From positions 1-64,000 of the forward strand of contig NZ_JAIOGQ010000003.1 in NCBI RefSeq assembly GCF_019904135.1: DNA of 64,000 nt, written 5' to 3'. This document shows, piece after piece, positions 7,739 through 17,579 of the stretch (position 1 is its first letter; every line of letters starts with the position of its first letter). This DNA is from Paenibacillus caui (GTDB lineage Bacteria > Bacillota > Bacilli > Paenibacillales > Paenibacillaceae). A model generated the notes under the pieces. That model saw nothing but the letters and a program-made list of their open reading frames with translations. It ran no database searches and had not been told where the DNA came from. The position numbers and the translations under genes are program-made.

Positions 7739-9712
7739 ATGAAAATATCTGGACTTGCGATCCGCAAGAGACTGCTGTGGCTGTTGTTCCTGCTCTGTCT
7801 TATGTTTGCTGCGCTGGTCGTCAGGCTGGCTTTTGTTCAGCTCGTGAAAGGCGGGGAATTGTCAGCGCAGGCCGAGGATTCCTGGCGCAGAAATATTCCT
7901 TTTTCGGCCAAACGGGGCGAAATCGTCGACCGCAACGGAACAGTGCTCGCCTATAACGTGACGACACCAACGATCATGGCGATCCCGGTTCAGGTGAAGG
8001 ACAAGGCGGGTACTGCAAACAAGCTTGCGCCGCTACTGAACATGACGCAGGAAAAGGCTTTGGCCCTGCTATCAAAAAAAGAATCAATCGTGCGCCTGCA
8101 GCCCGGTGGACGCAAAATTACGATGGAGAAGGCGCAGCAGATTCGTGATTTGGCGCTGCCGGGCATTGTTGTTGCCGAGGACAACAAAAGGTATTATCCT
8201 TATGTAGGACTTGCCGCGCATATTTTGGGCTTTACCGGCATTGACAATCAGGGGCTGACCGGTGTGGAGAAGAGATATAACGAGCTTTTAAGCGGCATAA
8301 ACGGAAAGGTTTCTTTTCTTTCCGATGCTGCCGGGAGGCTGATGCCGGGGGCCAATGAGAAGTACACCGAGCCGAAGGACGGCCTGAATCTTGAACTGAC
8401 CGTAGACAAATCCATTCAAAGCATAATCGAACGCGAACTTGACAAAGCGATGAATGATTTGCAAGCGGATGGCGCCTGGACGATCGCGATGAATCCGAAG
8501 AACGGAGAAATCTTGGGAATGGCCGCGCGTCCGGGCTATGAACCGGGTTCCTACCAGGACTATGCTACCGAAGTATACAACCGCAATCTTCCGATCTGGA
8601 TGACGTATGAGCCAGGGTCTACCTTCAAGATTATTACGCTGGCGGCCGCTCTGGAAGAGAAAAAGGTGGATCTGCTTAAAGATCATTTTTTTGATCCGGG
8701 ATATGTCAAAGTGGCCGGCGCCACGCTCCGCTGCTGGAAAAGAGGAGGCCACGGCAGCGAAACCTTTCTTCAGGTTGTAGAAAATTCCTGCAACCCGGGT
8801 TTTGTCGCTCTGGGGCAAAAGCTTGGCAAAGACACTCTTTTCAAGTATATTAGAGACTTCGGCTTCGGCAGCAAAACCGGCATTGATCTGGGCGGGGAAG
8901 AGAACGGCATTTTGTTCAAACCGTCACAGGTTGGCCCGGTTGAGCTGGCGACTACCTCTTTCGGTCAAGGAGTATCGGTTACCCCGATCCAGCAGGTAGC
9001 GGCAGTTTCGGCGGCTATTAACGGAGGCAATCTGTATAAGCCGCATGTGGCAAAAGCGTGGATCAACCCGGAGACGGGCCAGACGGTTGAAACGATTCAG
9101 CCCGAACTGGTGCGCAGGGTCATTTCGGAGGATACCTCCGCCAAAATCCGTTCCGCACTGGAAAGCGTAGTGGCGAACGGTACGGGCGGAAATGCATTCA
9201 TTGACGGTTACCGCGTGGGAGGCAAGACAGGGACGGCCCAGAAAGTTGTAAACGGACGCTATTCGGCTAACGAGCATATCGTTTCCTTTATAGGTTTTGC
9301 GCCTGCGGATGATCCGCAGATCATCGTGTATACAGCCGTGGATAATCCGCAAGGGATACAGTTTGGGGGTGTCGTAGCCGCGCCGATCGTGAAGAAAATT
9401 ATGAAAGATTCCCTGGAATATATGGGCGTCGCCCCGCGCACCAATCAGCTGAACAAGAAATATAAATACGGAGAAACTCCGGTTGTAACCGTGCCGGATT
9501 TGGTCGGCCATTCGGTGGAAGACATTTATGAAGACATGAACATGAACTTTTCACTGGCCAAATCAGGGTCGGGCAAATATGTGATCAGTCAGGCGCCGAA
9601 GGCAGGCTCGCGTGTGGAAAGAGGCTCCACGATCCGGATTTATATGGGCAGCGAGCAGGAGGCGGAGGCCAAGGTGAAACAGGACAACCAGAAGAACCTG
9701 CAGAACCCGTAG
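7739..9712 (+). CDS. spoVD: Sporulation-specific penicillin-binding protein SpoVD
   Basis: 657 residues: N-terminal anchor (about 10-30), dimer domain, transpeptidase domain with S294-T-F-K, S350-C-N and K496-T-G, and one C-terminal PASTA repeat. SpoVD makes the spore cortex together with SpoVE. The ATG at 7739 is chosen over an upstream in-frame start at 7643 because gaaagggg lies in front of it and the longer version adds an unlikely Cys-rich leader. A perfect palindrome (7696-7718) sits just upstream. Its place after pbpB is as in B. subtilis. Confidence 0.92.
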   Translation: MKISGLAIRKRLLWLLFLLCLMFAALVVRLAFVQLVKGGELSAQAEDSWRRNIPFSAKRGEIVDRNGTVLAYNVTTPTIMAIPVQVKDKAGTANKLAPLLNMTQEKALALLSKKESIVRLQPGGRKITMEKAQQIRDLALPGIVVAEDNKRYYPYVGLAAHILGFTGIDNQGLTGVEKRYNELLSGINGKVSFLSDAAGRLMPGANEKYTEPKDGLNLELTVDKSIQSIIERELDKAMNDLQADGAWTIAMNPKNGEILGMAARPGYEPGSYQDYATEVYNRNLPIWMTYEPGSTFKIITLAAALEEKKVDLLKDHFFDPGYVKVAGATLRCWKRGGHGSETFLQVVENSCNPGFVALGQKLGKDTLFKYIRDFGFGSKTGIDLGGEENGILFKPSQVGPVELATTSFGQGVSVTPIQQVAAVSAAINGGNLYKPHVAKAWINPETGQTVETIQPELVRRVISEDTSAKIRSALESVVANGTGGNAFIDGYRVGGKTGTAQKVVNGRYSANEHIVSFIGFAPADDPQIIVYTAVDNPQGIQFGGVVAAPIVKKIMKDSLEYMGVAPRTNQLNKKYKYGETPVVTVPDLVGHSVEDIYEDMNMNFSLAKSGSGKYVISQAPKAGSRVERGSTIRIYMGSEQEAEAKVKQDNQKNLQNP

Positions 9713-9825
9713 TACCGGGATTGCGGCTGCCGGCATGACGGAAAGTGCCCGAAAGCGCCTGAACCAAAGGAATAATGACTATACTAAATAATATCTATTA
9801 ACGAATAATGATGGAGGGGTTTGAT

Positions 9826-11316
9826 ATGCAGCTTAAAGATTTGGCGGCCCGTCTGGCCGGTTCGGTGATTATCGGTGACGGGAGCTCCTCTTGTTTGAAC
9901 ATTCAGATCGATTCGCGGAAAGTCGGCCCCGGGGACCTGTTCATTTGCCTGCCGGGCTATACGGTGGACGGACATGACTTTGCCCTTCAGGCCGAGGCGA
10001 ACGGAGCGAGCGCTCTGGTTGTGGAACGGCCGCTCGAAGGAATCGGGCTCCCGCAGCTGCTGGTAAAGGACTCCCGGCTTGCCATGGCTGTTCTGGCCAA
10101 TGTGTATTATCATTTTCCGAGTACGCGTCTTAAAGTGATCGGCATTACAGGAACGAACGGAAAGACGACAACCTCCTATCTGATCGAAAGCATTTTGCAA
10201 AATGAAGGCAGAAAGAACGGGTTGATCGGGACCATTCAGCGCAAGGTGAACGGGAAAACCTATGCGATTTCAGGGACTACGCCCGAAGCGCTCGACCTGC
10301 AAAGATATTTGTATGAAATGGTAGAGGCGAAGTCGGAATATTGCGTCATGGAAGTGTCATCACACGCCCTGGAGCAGGGCAGAGTGAAAGGAACCGATTT
10401 CCGGACGGCGATCTTTACCAATCTGACCCAGGATCATCTGGACTATCACAAGACGATGGAGGAATACAGGGCCGCAAAGGCGCTGTTGTTCTCCCGTTTG
10501 GGGAACCGTTTCTCGGAAGACGCGGAATCGCGCAAATACGCTGTGCTGAATGCCGACGATCCCGCTTCCGTTTATTTTGCCAAGCAGACTGCCGCAGAGG
10601 TCCTTACATACGGGGTGGACAACAAGGCGGATGTGCGCGCATCCGGAATCAGAGTTACGGCCAAAGGTACGGAATTCCACGTGGACACATTCCGGGGCAG
10701 CGCGGACATTGCGCTTCAGATGGTCGGCAAGTTCAATGTTTACAATGCGCTTGCCGCCATTACCGCAGCCTTGCTTGAGGATATTCCGCTGGATCGGATC
10801 AAGCAAAGCCTCGAAGCGGTCAAAGGAGTGGACGGCCGGGTCGAAGCGGTTAACGAAGGGCAGCCTTACGCGGTTATTGTGGACTACGCCCACACCCCTG
10901 ACGGTTTGGAGAATGTGCTCAGAACGGTCAAGGAGTTCGCGGAAGGCCGGGTGCTCACCGTGTTCGGATGCGGCGGGGACCGGGACCGGACGAAACGTCC
11001 GCTTATGGGGGCGATCGCGGCGAAATATAGCGATTATGTTATCGTGACATCGGACAATCCACGAACGGAGAACCCGCATAACATTTTGCTGGATATTGAG
11101 GCGGGCCTGAAAGAAAACAATGTGCCTGCATCCCGGTACCAGCTTGCCTCTGACCGGCATGAAGCCATTCATAAAGCTATTGAAATGGCAAGCCCCGGAG
11201 ATGTAGTATTGATTGCGGGGAAAGGACATGAAACCTATCAGTTAATAGGCGGGAAGGTCTATGATTTCGATGACCGTCTTGTCGCCAAAGAAGCCATAAG
11301 GGGTTTGACAAAGTGA
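9826..11316 (+). CDS. murE: UDP-MurNAc-L-Ala-D-Glu:meso-diaminopimelate ligase
   Basis: 496 residues, cytosolic Mur ligase. The ATP loop GITGTNGKTTT begins near residue 106. The motif D410-N-P-R413 followed by TENP is the signature of enzymes that add meso-diaminopimelate rather than lysine, so the wall should be of DAP type. The ATG at 9826 follows atggagggg; an earlier in-frame ATG at 9808 overlaps that site and was rejected. The stop overlaps the GTG of murF by 4 bases, which suggests translational coupling. Confidence 0.95.
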   Translation: MQLKDLAARLAGSVIIGDGSSSCLNIQIDSRKVGPGDLFICLPGYTVDGHDFALQAEANGASALVVERPLEGIGLPQLLVKDSRLAMAVLANVYYHFPSTRLKVIGITGTNGKTTTSYLIESILQNEGRKNGLIGTIQRKVNGKTYAISGTTPEALDLQRYLYEMVEAKSEYCVMEVSSHALEQGRVKGTDFRTAIFTNLTQDHLDYHKTMEEYRAAKALLFSRLGNRFSEDAESRKYAVLNADDPASVYFAKQTAAEVLTYGVDNKADVRASGIRVTAKGTEFHVDTFRGSADIALQMVGKFNVYNALAAITAALLEDIPLDRIKQSLEAVKGVDGRVEAVNEGQPYAVIVDYAHTPDGLENVLRTVKEFAEGRVLTVFGCGGDRDRTKRPLMGAIAAKYSDYVIVTSDNPRTENPHNILLDIEAGLKENNVPASRYQLASDRHEAIHKAIEMASPGDVVLIAGKGHETYQLIGGKVYDFDDRLVAKEAIRGLTK

Positions 11317-12725
11317 TTAAAAGAACATTGAAGGAAATGGCGGCCATGAGCGGCGGGGAAGCCGTCTCCCTTGCGGGGGAAGACCTCCCCGTTCAAGGCG
11401 TCATTACAGATTCGCGAAAATTGACGGAGGGCTGCTTGTTTGTGCCGCTGGCGGGAGAGAAATTCGACGGCCATGATTTTGCGGCGGAAGCATTGCGGCG
11501 CGGTGCTGCAGCTGTCATGTGGCAGAAGGATCATGGGGTGCCGCCCGCGGAGGGGCCGGTTATCCTGGTCGATGACACATTGGCCGCGCTGCAGCGTTTG
11601 TCGTCGGCCTATTTGCAGGCAAGCCGTGCCCGTGTGATCGGCATTACGGGCAGCAACGGCAAAACGACAACCAAAGATATCGTAACTTCCTTGCTGTCGA
11701 CCGCTTATAAAGTGCACAAGACGCAAGGGAATTTTAATAACCATATCGGTCTTCCGCTGACGATTCTGTCCATGCCGGAGGACAGAGAATTTGCCGTACT
11801 GGAAATGGGCATGAGCGCACGAGGGGAAATCGCCCTGCTTTCCGGTCTTGCTCAGCCCGAGACGGCGATCATCACCAATATCGGAGAGTCGCATCTCGAA
11901 TATTTGGGCTCCCGTCAGGAAATTGCCCGGGCCAAGCTTGAAATTGTTTCCGGCATGAAGCCGGGGGGCCTGCTGGTCTATAATGGCGATGAACCGCTGA
12001 TTCCGGAAGCTCTTCGCGAGGGAAGGACGGTAAAGCCGCAGCAGCTGAATACTTTTACATTCGGTCTGCAGCCGGATAATGACGATTATCCGACAGGCAT
12101 CATGTTCCAGAGCGGGGGAACGGTATTTACTTCTCACCGGTTCGGCCCTGATATTGTCTTTTCGCTTCCCCTGCTGGGCCGCCATAATGTAGCCAATGCG
12201 CTTGGAGCCATGGCGGTCGCTTTCCATTACGGGGTCAGCGGTGAACAGATCCGCAAGGGGCTGGAGGACCTTCTGCTTACCGGCATGCGGATTGAAGTCA
12301 TGAAGGGAGTCAGCGGCCTGACGATACTGAACGACGCCTACAACGCGAGTCCGACCTCAATGAGGGCGGCGATTGAGGTGCTGCAGTCCATGAAGGGCTT
12401 CCGCCGGAAAATCGCCGTTCTGGGCGACATGCTGGAGCTTGGGGAGGGCGCTGAGCAGTTTCACCGCGAGGTTGGCCAGTATCTGACGCCGGAGAAAGCC
12501 GACTTTCTTTTTGCATACGGCGCACTTGGAACTTATATCGCGGAGGGCGCAGCAGAACGCTTGCCCGCTTCCGCCGTTCATGCTTATACCGACAAGTCCA
12601 AGCTTATTCAAGAGCTTGAGCAATTTCTTCAGCCCGGCGATATCGTGCTGGTCAAGGCTTCGCGCGGAAATCGGCTGGAAGAAGTCGCCCTGCATCTTAA
12701 AAACAGTCCACTGAACCAATCATAG
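11313..12725 (+). CDS. murF: UDP-MurNAc-tripeptide:D-alanyl-D-alanine ligase
   Basis: 470 residues from a GTG that overlaps the murE stop (GTGA). The ATP loop ITGSNGKTTTKD lies near residue 113 and the family's NDAYNASPTSM segment is present. It adds D-Ala-D-Ala to complete the cytosolic pentapeptide precursor. In B. subtilis murF is outside the dcw cluster, next to ddl; here it sits between murE and mraY, as in many other bacteria. mraY follows after 16 bases with a clear aaaggaga site. Confidence 0.95.
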   Translation: MIKRTLKEMAAMSGGEAVSLAGEDLPVQGVITDSRKLTEGCLFVPLAGEKFDGHDFAAEALRRGAAAVMWQKDHGVPPAEGPVILVDDTLAALQRLSSAYLQASRARVIGITGSNGKTTTKDIVTSLLSTAYKVHKTQGNFNNHIGLPLTILSMPEDREFAVLEMGMSARGEIALLSGLAQPETAIITNIGESHLEYLGSRQEIARAKLEIVSGMKPGGLLVYNGDEPLIPEALREGRTVKPQQLNTFTFGLQPDNDDYPTGIMFQSGGTVFTSHRFGPDIVFSLPLLGRHNVANALGAMAVAFHYGVSGEQIRKGLEDLLLTGMRIEVMKGVSGLTILNDAYNASPTSMRAAIEVLQSMKGFRRKIAVLGDMLELGEGAEQFHREVGQYLTPEKADFLFAYGALGTYIAEGAAERLPASAVHAYTDKSKLIQELEQFLQPGDIVLVKASRGNRLEEVALHLKNSPLNQS

Positions 12726-12741
12726 CGAAAGGAGAGCCATC

Positions 12742-13701
12742 ATGGACTTTCAACTTATCCTTCTAACCATCGGCGTTTCCTTTATTCTCGCCGTGATTGC
12801 CGCGCCGCTGTTCATTCCTCTGCTGCGCCGGATGAAATTCGGTCAGCAGATCAGGGGAGAGGGGCCGCAGAGCCACCTGAAAAAAGCGGGAACGCCAACG
12901 ATGGGCGGCATCATCATTATGCTTGCCTTTACGATTGCTTTCCTGAAATTTTCGGCCGCAATGAATACGGATTTCTATGTTCTGCTTATTGCCTCGCTCG
13001 GCTTCGGCCTGGTCGGGTTTCTTGACGATTATATCAAAATTGTATTTAAACGTTCTCTGGGTCTCACGGCCAGACAAAAGCTGTTCGGTCAGCTGCTGTT
13101 TGCCGCAATTGTATGCTTGCTGCTCGCCCGCAATGGCCACAGCACGGCAATCGGCATTCCGGGAACGGATATCTCGTTTGACTGGGGCGGCTGGTTTTAC
13201 TATCCGTTTATCGTGATCATGATGCTTGCCATCAGCAATGCGGTCAACTTTACGGACGGCCTGGACGGCCTGCTGTCCGGCGTCAGCGCCATCGCTTTCG
13301 GGGCATTTGCCGTTGTAGCGATGCAGGCCACTTCTCTGCCCGCTGCGGTATGCGCTGCGGCGATGATCGGGGCGGTGCTCGGTTTTCTCGTCTTCAATGC
13401 GCATCCTGCCAAAGTGTTCATGGGAGACACCGGTTCGCTGGGCATTGGCGGAGCCATTGCCGCAATAGCGATTGTAACGAAGAGCGAGCTGCTGTTTCTT
13501 GTCATCGGGGGCATTTTTGTTATCGAAATGCTCTCGGTCGTTCTTCAGGTCGGCTCCTTCAAGCTGCGCGGCAAACGAATTTTTAAAATGAGTCCGATTC
13601 ACCATCATTTCGAATTGTCCGGCTGGTCGGAGTGGCGCGTCGTCGTCACGTTCTGGGCAGTAGGTCTCGTATTTGCGGGTATTGGGCTTTATCTTAGGTA
13701 A
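12742..13701 (+). CDS. mraY: Phospho-MurNAc-pentapeptide transferase (lipid I synthase)
   Basis: 319 residues with about ten membrane segments. It moves phospho-MurNAc-pentapeptide onto undecaprenyl phosphate at the inner face of the membrane. Conserved Asp-rich loops are visible: GFLDDYIKI, NFTDGLDGL, and later MGDTGSLG, with the histidine motif SPIHHHFE near the C terminus. The ATG follows aaaggagagcc. It is flanked by murF and murD in the usual order. Confidence 0.97.
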   Translation: MDFQLILLTIGVSFILAVIAAPLFIPLLRRMKFGQQIRGEGPQSHLKKAGTPTMGGIIIMLAFTIAFLKFSAAMNTDFYVLLIASLGFGLVGFLDDYIKIVFKRSLGLTARQKLFGQLLFAAIVCLLLARNGHSTAIGIPGTDISFDWGGWFYYPFIVIMMLAISNAVNFTDGLDGLLSGVSAIAFGAFAVVAMQATSLPAAVCAAAMIGAVLGFLVFNAHPAKVFMGDTGSLGIGGAIAAIAIVTKSELLFLVIGGIFVIEMLSVVLQVGSFKLRGKRIFKMSPIHHHFELSGWSEWRVVVTFWAVGLVFAGIGLYLR

Positions 13702-13713
13702 GGGGTTGTAGTT

Positions 13714-15135
13714 ATGAAACATCCGGAAAATTACCGCGGACAAGACGTCGTTGTCCTGGGGCTTGCCAGAAGCGGGGTCCAGGTCGCCAAGGTGATGCAT
13801 GAGCTTGGCGCGAACGTTACCGTAAATGACAAAAAAGACAGAGCCGAGTGTCCCGAAGCATCCGAACTGGAGGCTTTGGGAATTTCTGTTCTATGCGGCG
13901 GTCATCCGGAAGGGCTGATTCACGAAGGCACTGCCCTGGTTATAAAGAACCCGGGGATTCCCTACACTGTGCCGCCGGTTCAAAAAGCGCTGGAGCTGGG
14001 CATTGAGGTTGTGACCGAGGTGGAGGTTGCCTATCTGCTCTGCAAGGCCCCGATGATCGGGATCACCGGTTCAAACGGCAAAACGACAACAACGACCTGG
14101 GTCGGACGCATGCTGGAAGCGGCGGGCCTCTCGCCGATTGTCGCCGGAAACATCGGGATCCCGCTGAGTGAGGCCGCTGCCCATGCGACAGCGGAGGACT
14201 GGATGGTGGTGGAGCTGAGCAGCTTCCAGCTCAAAGGAACCGAGGCGTTCCGTCCGCGGATTGCCTGCCTGCTGAACTTGGCCGAAACCCATCTGGATTA
14301 TCACGGGACGATGGAAGACTATATTGCGTCCAAGGCGAAGCTGTTCGTGAACCAGCAGGTGAGCGATACGGCTGTCCTGAACTGGGATGATCCGGTATGC
14401 CGGGGGCTTGCGCGAAGCATCAAGGCGCAGCTTCTTCCGTTCTCGATGACCGAAAGCCTGCCTCAGGGCGGCGTTTATGTCGATCCTCCGTATGGCGGTG
14501 CTGACGACGGCCTTAGCCGGAACGTCATTTACCGAAAGCCTGACGGAGAGACTTCCGTCATCGTAAATACGTCCGAAATCGGCCTGCCCGGCCGGTTTAA
14601 TGTCGAGAACGCTCTGGCCGCCGCCGCCTGCGCGATCGCCGCGGGGGCCGATCCTAAGCGGCTGGCCGAGCCTCTGAAGAGCTTCCGGGGCGTGGAGCAC
14701 CGTCTGGAACTGGTGGAGGTCAAAGACGGGGTAACCTACTACAACAACTCCAAAGCTACCAATTCGAAAGCAACGGTGATGGCGCTTGGCGCTCTTTCAG
14801 CGCCGATTGTGCTCATAGCCGGTGGACTTGACCGTGGTTCGGATTATATGGAGCTTGTGCCGGTCTTCAAAGACAAGGTCAAGGCGGTTGTCGCTTTGGG
14901 ACAAACGAAAGAGAAAATAGCCAGAGTAGCGGAGCTTGCGGGCATAAGCCGGATTATCGTCGTCGATAATGAGGAGGACGCCGCTGACACGCTGCGCCGC
15001 GCGATTCGCGAAGCCAGCTCCCTGGCCGGTTCCGGGGAGATCGTCCTGCTGTCTCCCGCTTGTGCGAGCTGGGACATGTTCGCTTCGTATGAAGAGCGCG
15101 GACGCATTTTTAAAGAGGCGGTGCATACCCTTTAA
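13714..15135 (+). CDS. murD: UDP-MurNAc-L-alanine:D-glutamate ligase
   Basis: 473 residues, cytosolic. The ATP loop ITGSNGKTTTTTW is at about residues 115-127. The C-terminal Mur ligase segment includes YNNSKATNSKAT and the late SPACASWDMF motif. It adds D-glutamate to UDP-MurNAc-L-Ala. The ATG lies 12 bases after the mraY stop, preceded by aaggggttg. spoVE follows 51 bases downstream. Confidence 0.96.
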   Translation: MKHPENYRGQDVVVLGLARSGVQVAKVMHELGANVTVNDKKDRAECPEASELEALGISVLCGGHPEGLIHEGTALVIKNPGIPYTVPPVQKALELGIEVVTEVEVAYLLCKAPMIGITGSNGKTTTTTWVGRMLEAAGLSPIVAGNIGIPLSEAAAHATAEDWMVVELSSFQLKGTEAFRPRIACLLNLAETHLDYHGTMEDYIASKAKLFVNQQVSDTAVLNWDDPVCRGLARSIKAQLLPFSMTESLPQGGVYVDPPYGGADDGLSRNVIYRKPDGETSVIVNTSEIGLPGRFNVENALAAAACAIAAGADPKRLAEPLKSFRGVEHRLELVEVKDGVTYYNNSKATNSKATVMALGALSAPIVLIAGGLDRGSDYMELVPVFKDKVKAVVALGQTKEKIARVAELAGISRIIVVDNEEDAADTLRRAIREASSLAGSGEIVLLSPACASWDMFASYEERGRIFKEAVHTL

Positions 15136-15186
15136 GTAGGGGGGCGTGACAAGCCCCTACTTATCCATATGAGGTGGCTTCCGCTT

Positions 15187-16284
15187 ATGAGCAATTTGCG
15201 CCGTGCGCCGGATATCTGGCTTTTGATCAGCATACTTAGCCTGCTGACGATAGGAATGGTTATGGTCTACAGCGCGGGTTCCGTGCTTGGTTTTCACGAT
15301 TACGGAGATCCCTTCTATTTTCTAAAAAGACAGCTGCTGTTCGCCGTTCTGGGACTTGTGGCGATGTTTTTTATGATGAATTTTGATTACCGGCGTTTGC
15401 GAAAATACGCCAAGCTGGGCCTGCTCGTCTGCTTCGGCCTGCTGGTCATCGTGCTGATTCCGGGAATCGGCGCCGTCCGCGGCGGAGCCCGAAGCTGGCT
15501 GGGCATCAGCTCGTTCGGCATTCAGCCTTCGGAGTTTATGAAGCTGGGCATGATCCTGTTTCTGTCCTACTGGCTGAGCAGGGACGATTACGATATTACC
15601 CGCTTCACAACAGGGCTGCTTCCTCCGCTAGCCATCAGCGGAGCCGCTTTCGGACTGATCATGCTTCAGCCCGATCTCGGTACCGGCACGGTCATGATGG
15701 GGGCGGCGCTGCTTATTATTTTTACGGCCGGGGCTCGGTTCAAGCATTTGTTCGGACTTGCCCTGCTTGGAGTTACAGGTTTTGTGGGACTCATTCTGAC
15801 GGCACCCTACCGGCTTAAGCGGATTACCGGCTTTCTGGATCCGTGGTCGGATCCGCTCGGCGTGGGATACCAGATCATTCAGTCTTTATATGCGATTGGA
15901 CCCGGCGGGCTGGCCGGACTCGGGCTTGGCATGAGCCGCCAGAAATACAGCTATGTGCCGGAACCGCAGACGGATTTTATATTCTCCATTCTGGCCGAAG
16001 AGCTTGGATTTATCGGCGGAACGCTCGTCCTCCTGCTGTTTCTGATTCTGGTTTGGCGGGGGATGCGGGTCGCCATGACGCTGGACGACAAGTTCGGCAG
16101 TTTTCTGGCCGTCGGCATTGTCGGCATGGTCGCCATTCAGGTAGTGATAAATATCGGGGTAGTTATAGGCCTGATGCCGGTTACGGGCATAACCCTCCCG
16201 CTCATCAGCTACGGAGGTTCTTCGCTTACGCTGATGCTGACGGCGCTCGGCATCCTGTTAAATCTATCCCGTCATGCGAGGTGA
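15187..16284 (+). CDS. spoVE: SEDS-family glycosyltransferase SpoVE/FtsW
   Basis: 365 residues with about ten membrane segments, of the FtsW/RodA/SpoVE family. These polymerise lipid II together with a class B PBP. Family motifs seen include the GGARSWLG segment after membrane segment 4 and the late GISLPLISYGGSS-type motif (here GITLPLISYGGSS). The start is ATG 15187, since gaggtgg overlaps the earlier in-frame ATG at 15169. By position in the murD-murG gap it matches SpoVE; whether it also serves as the vegetative FtsW depends on whether a second copy exists elsewhere. Confidence 0.9.
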   Translation: MSNLRRAPDIWLLISILSLLTIGMVMVYSAGSVLGFHDYGDPFYFLKRQLLFAVLGLVAMFFMMNFDYRRLRKYAKLGLLVCFGLLVIVLIPGIGAVRGGARSWLGISSFGIQPSEFMKLGMILFLSYWLSRDDYDITRFTTGLLPPLAISGAAFGLIMLQPDLGTGTVMMGAALLIIFTAGARFKHLFGLALLGVTGFVGLILTAPYRLKRITGFLDPWSDPLGVGYQIIQSLYAIGPGGLAGLGLGMSRQKYSYVPEPQTDFIFSILAEELGFIGGTLVLLLFLILVWRGMRVAMTLDDKFGSFLAVGIVGMVAIQVVINIGVVIGLMPVTGITLPLISYGGSSLTLMLTALGILLNLSRHAR

Positions 16285-16288
16285 TTGT

Positions 16289-17401
16289 ATGCGAATTGTG
16301 CTTAGCGGCGGCGGTACAGGAGGACATATATATCCTGCGCTGGCCGTTGCCAAACAATTCAGTGAGGAAGATCCTGATGCGGAGTTTCTGTACATCGGGG
16401 GAACAAGAGGACTGGAAAGCAAGCTGGTCCCCAAGGAAAATATCCGGTTCGAAGCTATTGAAATTACGGGCTTTCGCCGGAAGCTGTCCATGGACAATGT
16501 GAAAACCGTGCTCCGTTTCATAAAAGGCGTCGGCAGATCCAAACAGCTCCTTAAGGAATTCAAGCCGGACGCCGTCATCGGCACCGGCGGTTACGTATGC
16601 GGTCCGGTCGTCTATGCCGCCGCGAAGCTGGGAATCCCCACCATCATTCATGAGCAGAATGCGGTGCCGGGGCTTACGAACAAGTTCCTCAGCAAATATG
16701 TCAGCACGGTGGCCGTAAGCTTTGAAGGCACCGAGCAGGCGTTTCCGAACGCCAAACATGTCATGTATACGGGAAATCCGCGGGCTACAACCGTGTTCAA
16801 AGCGGACAAGGAGCGGGGATTCGCATCCCTCGGCCTTGCGCCAGGCAGCAAAATGGTTCTGGTTGCAGGCGGGAGCCGCGGAGCGAAGGCGATTAATGAA
16901 GCCATGATCGAAATGTCCCTTTTGACCGAGAAGCTCCCGGACGTGCATTTTGTGTATGTAACAGGCGAGAGCTATTATGAAGCGACCCTTCAGGAAATCC
17001 GCAGGAAAGCGGGCCGGATGCCTTCAAGAGTGCATGTGCTTCCTTACATTCACAATATGCCGGAGGTGCTCGCCGCAACAACGGTGATCGCCGGACGCTC
17101 CGGAGCTTCTTTTCTGGCGGAAATCACATCGCTCGGCATTCCGTCTATCCTTATCCCGTCACCCAATGTGACGAATAACCATCAGGAGAAAAATGCGCGC
17201 AGCCTGGAGCAGGCCGGGGCGGCATCCGTCATTCTGGAGTCCGCACTGTCGGGGCAATCCCTGTTTGCCGAAGTGCAGCGCATTGTCAAAGATGATTACA
17301 AGCGGCAGGAAATGGCCGAAGCAGCGCGTACAATGGGCAAGCCGGATTCGGCGCATGTCATTGTACAGCAGCTCCGGCGTTTGGCAGCCGATCAAGCATA
17401 A
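16289..17401 (+). CDS. murG: Lipid II synthase MurG (GlcNAc transferase)
   Basis: 370 residues, a GT-B glycosyltransferase at the inner membrane face that adds GlcNAc to lipid I. The N-terminal SGGGTGGHIYPALA loop and the HEQNAVPGLTN and GRSGASFLAEI motifs are intact. The ATG at 16289 has gcgaggtga in front; the upstream in-frame ATG at 16274 overlaps that site. It starts 4 bases after spoVE ends, so the two are probably coupled. A longer gap with a possible promoter separates it from murB. Confidence 0.96.
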   Translation: MRIVLSGGGTGGHIYPALAVAKQFSEEDPDAEFLYIGGTRGLESKLVPKENIRFEAIEITGFRRKLSMDNVKTVLRFIKGVGRSKQLLKEFKPDAVIGTGGYVCGPVVYAAAKLGIPTIIHEQNAVPGLTNKFLSKYVSTVAVSFEGTEQAFPNAKHVMYTGNPRATTVFKADKERGFASLGLAPGSKMVLVAGGSRGAKAINEAMIEMSLLTEKLPDVHFVYVTGESYYEATLQEIRRKAGRMPSRVHVLPYIHNMPEVLAATTVIAGRSGASFLAEITSLGIPSILIPSPNVTNNHQEKNARSLEQAGAASVILESALSGQSLFAEVQRIVKDDYKRQEMAEAARTMGKPDSAHVIVQQLRRLAADQA

Positions 17402-17430
17402 AGCATGACGCCAGGGTAAGCTTTCGGGCA

Positions 17431-17482
17431 ATTGTCACACTCCACGTCGGGACTTCATAAAATACCCTATAATCGTGACAAT
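17431..17482 (+). promoter_or_regulatory. Possible promoter with flanking inverted repeat before murB
   Basis: A perfect TATAAT (17468-17473) lies about 105 bases before murB, but no good -35 is seen at 17 bp. ATTGTCAC (17431-17438) and its complement GTGACAAT (17475-17482) bracket the -10. This could be an operator. Weak by eye. Confidence 0.3.
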
Positions 17483-17579
17483 CACTCGGGCAGACGCTGG
17501 CTGAAACCAAGAAACGGCAAGAAGCCGGAAAGCTGATGCGCACACGGGGCCAAAGCTTATGTTAAGGAGGAATTTTACG

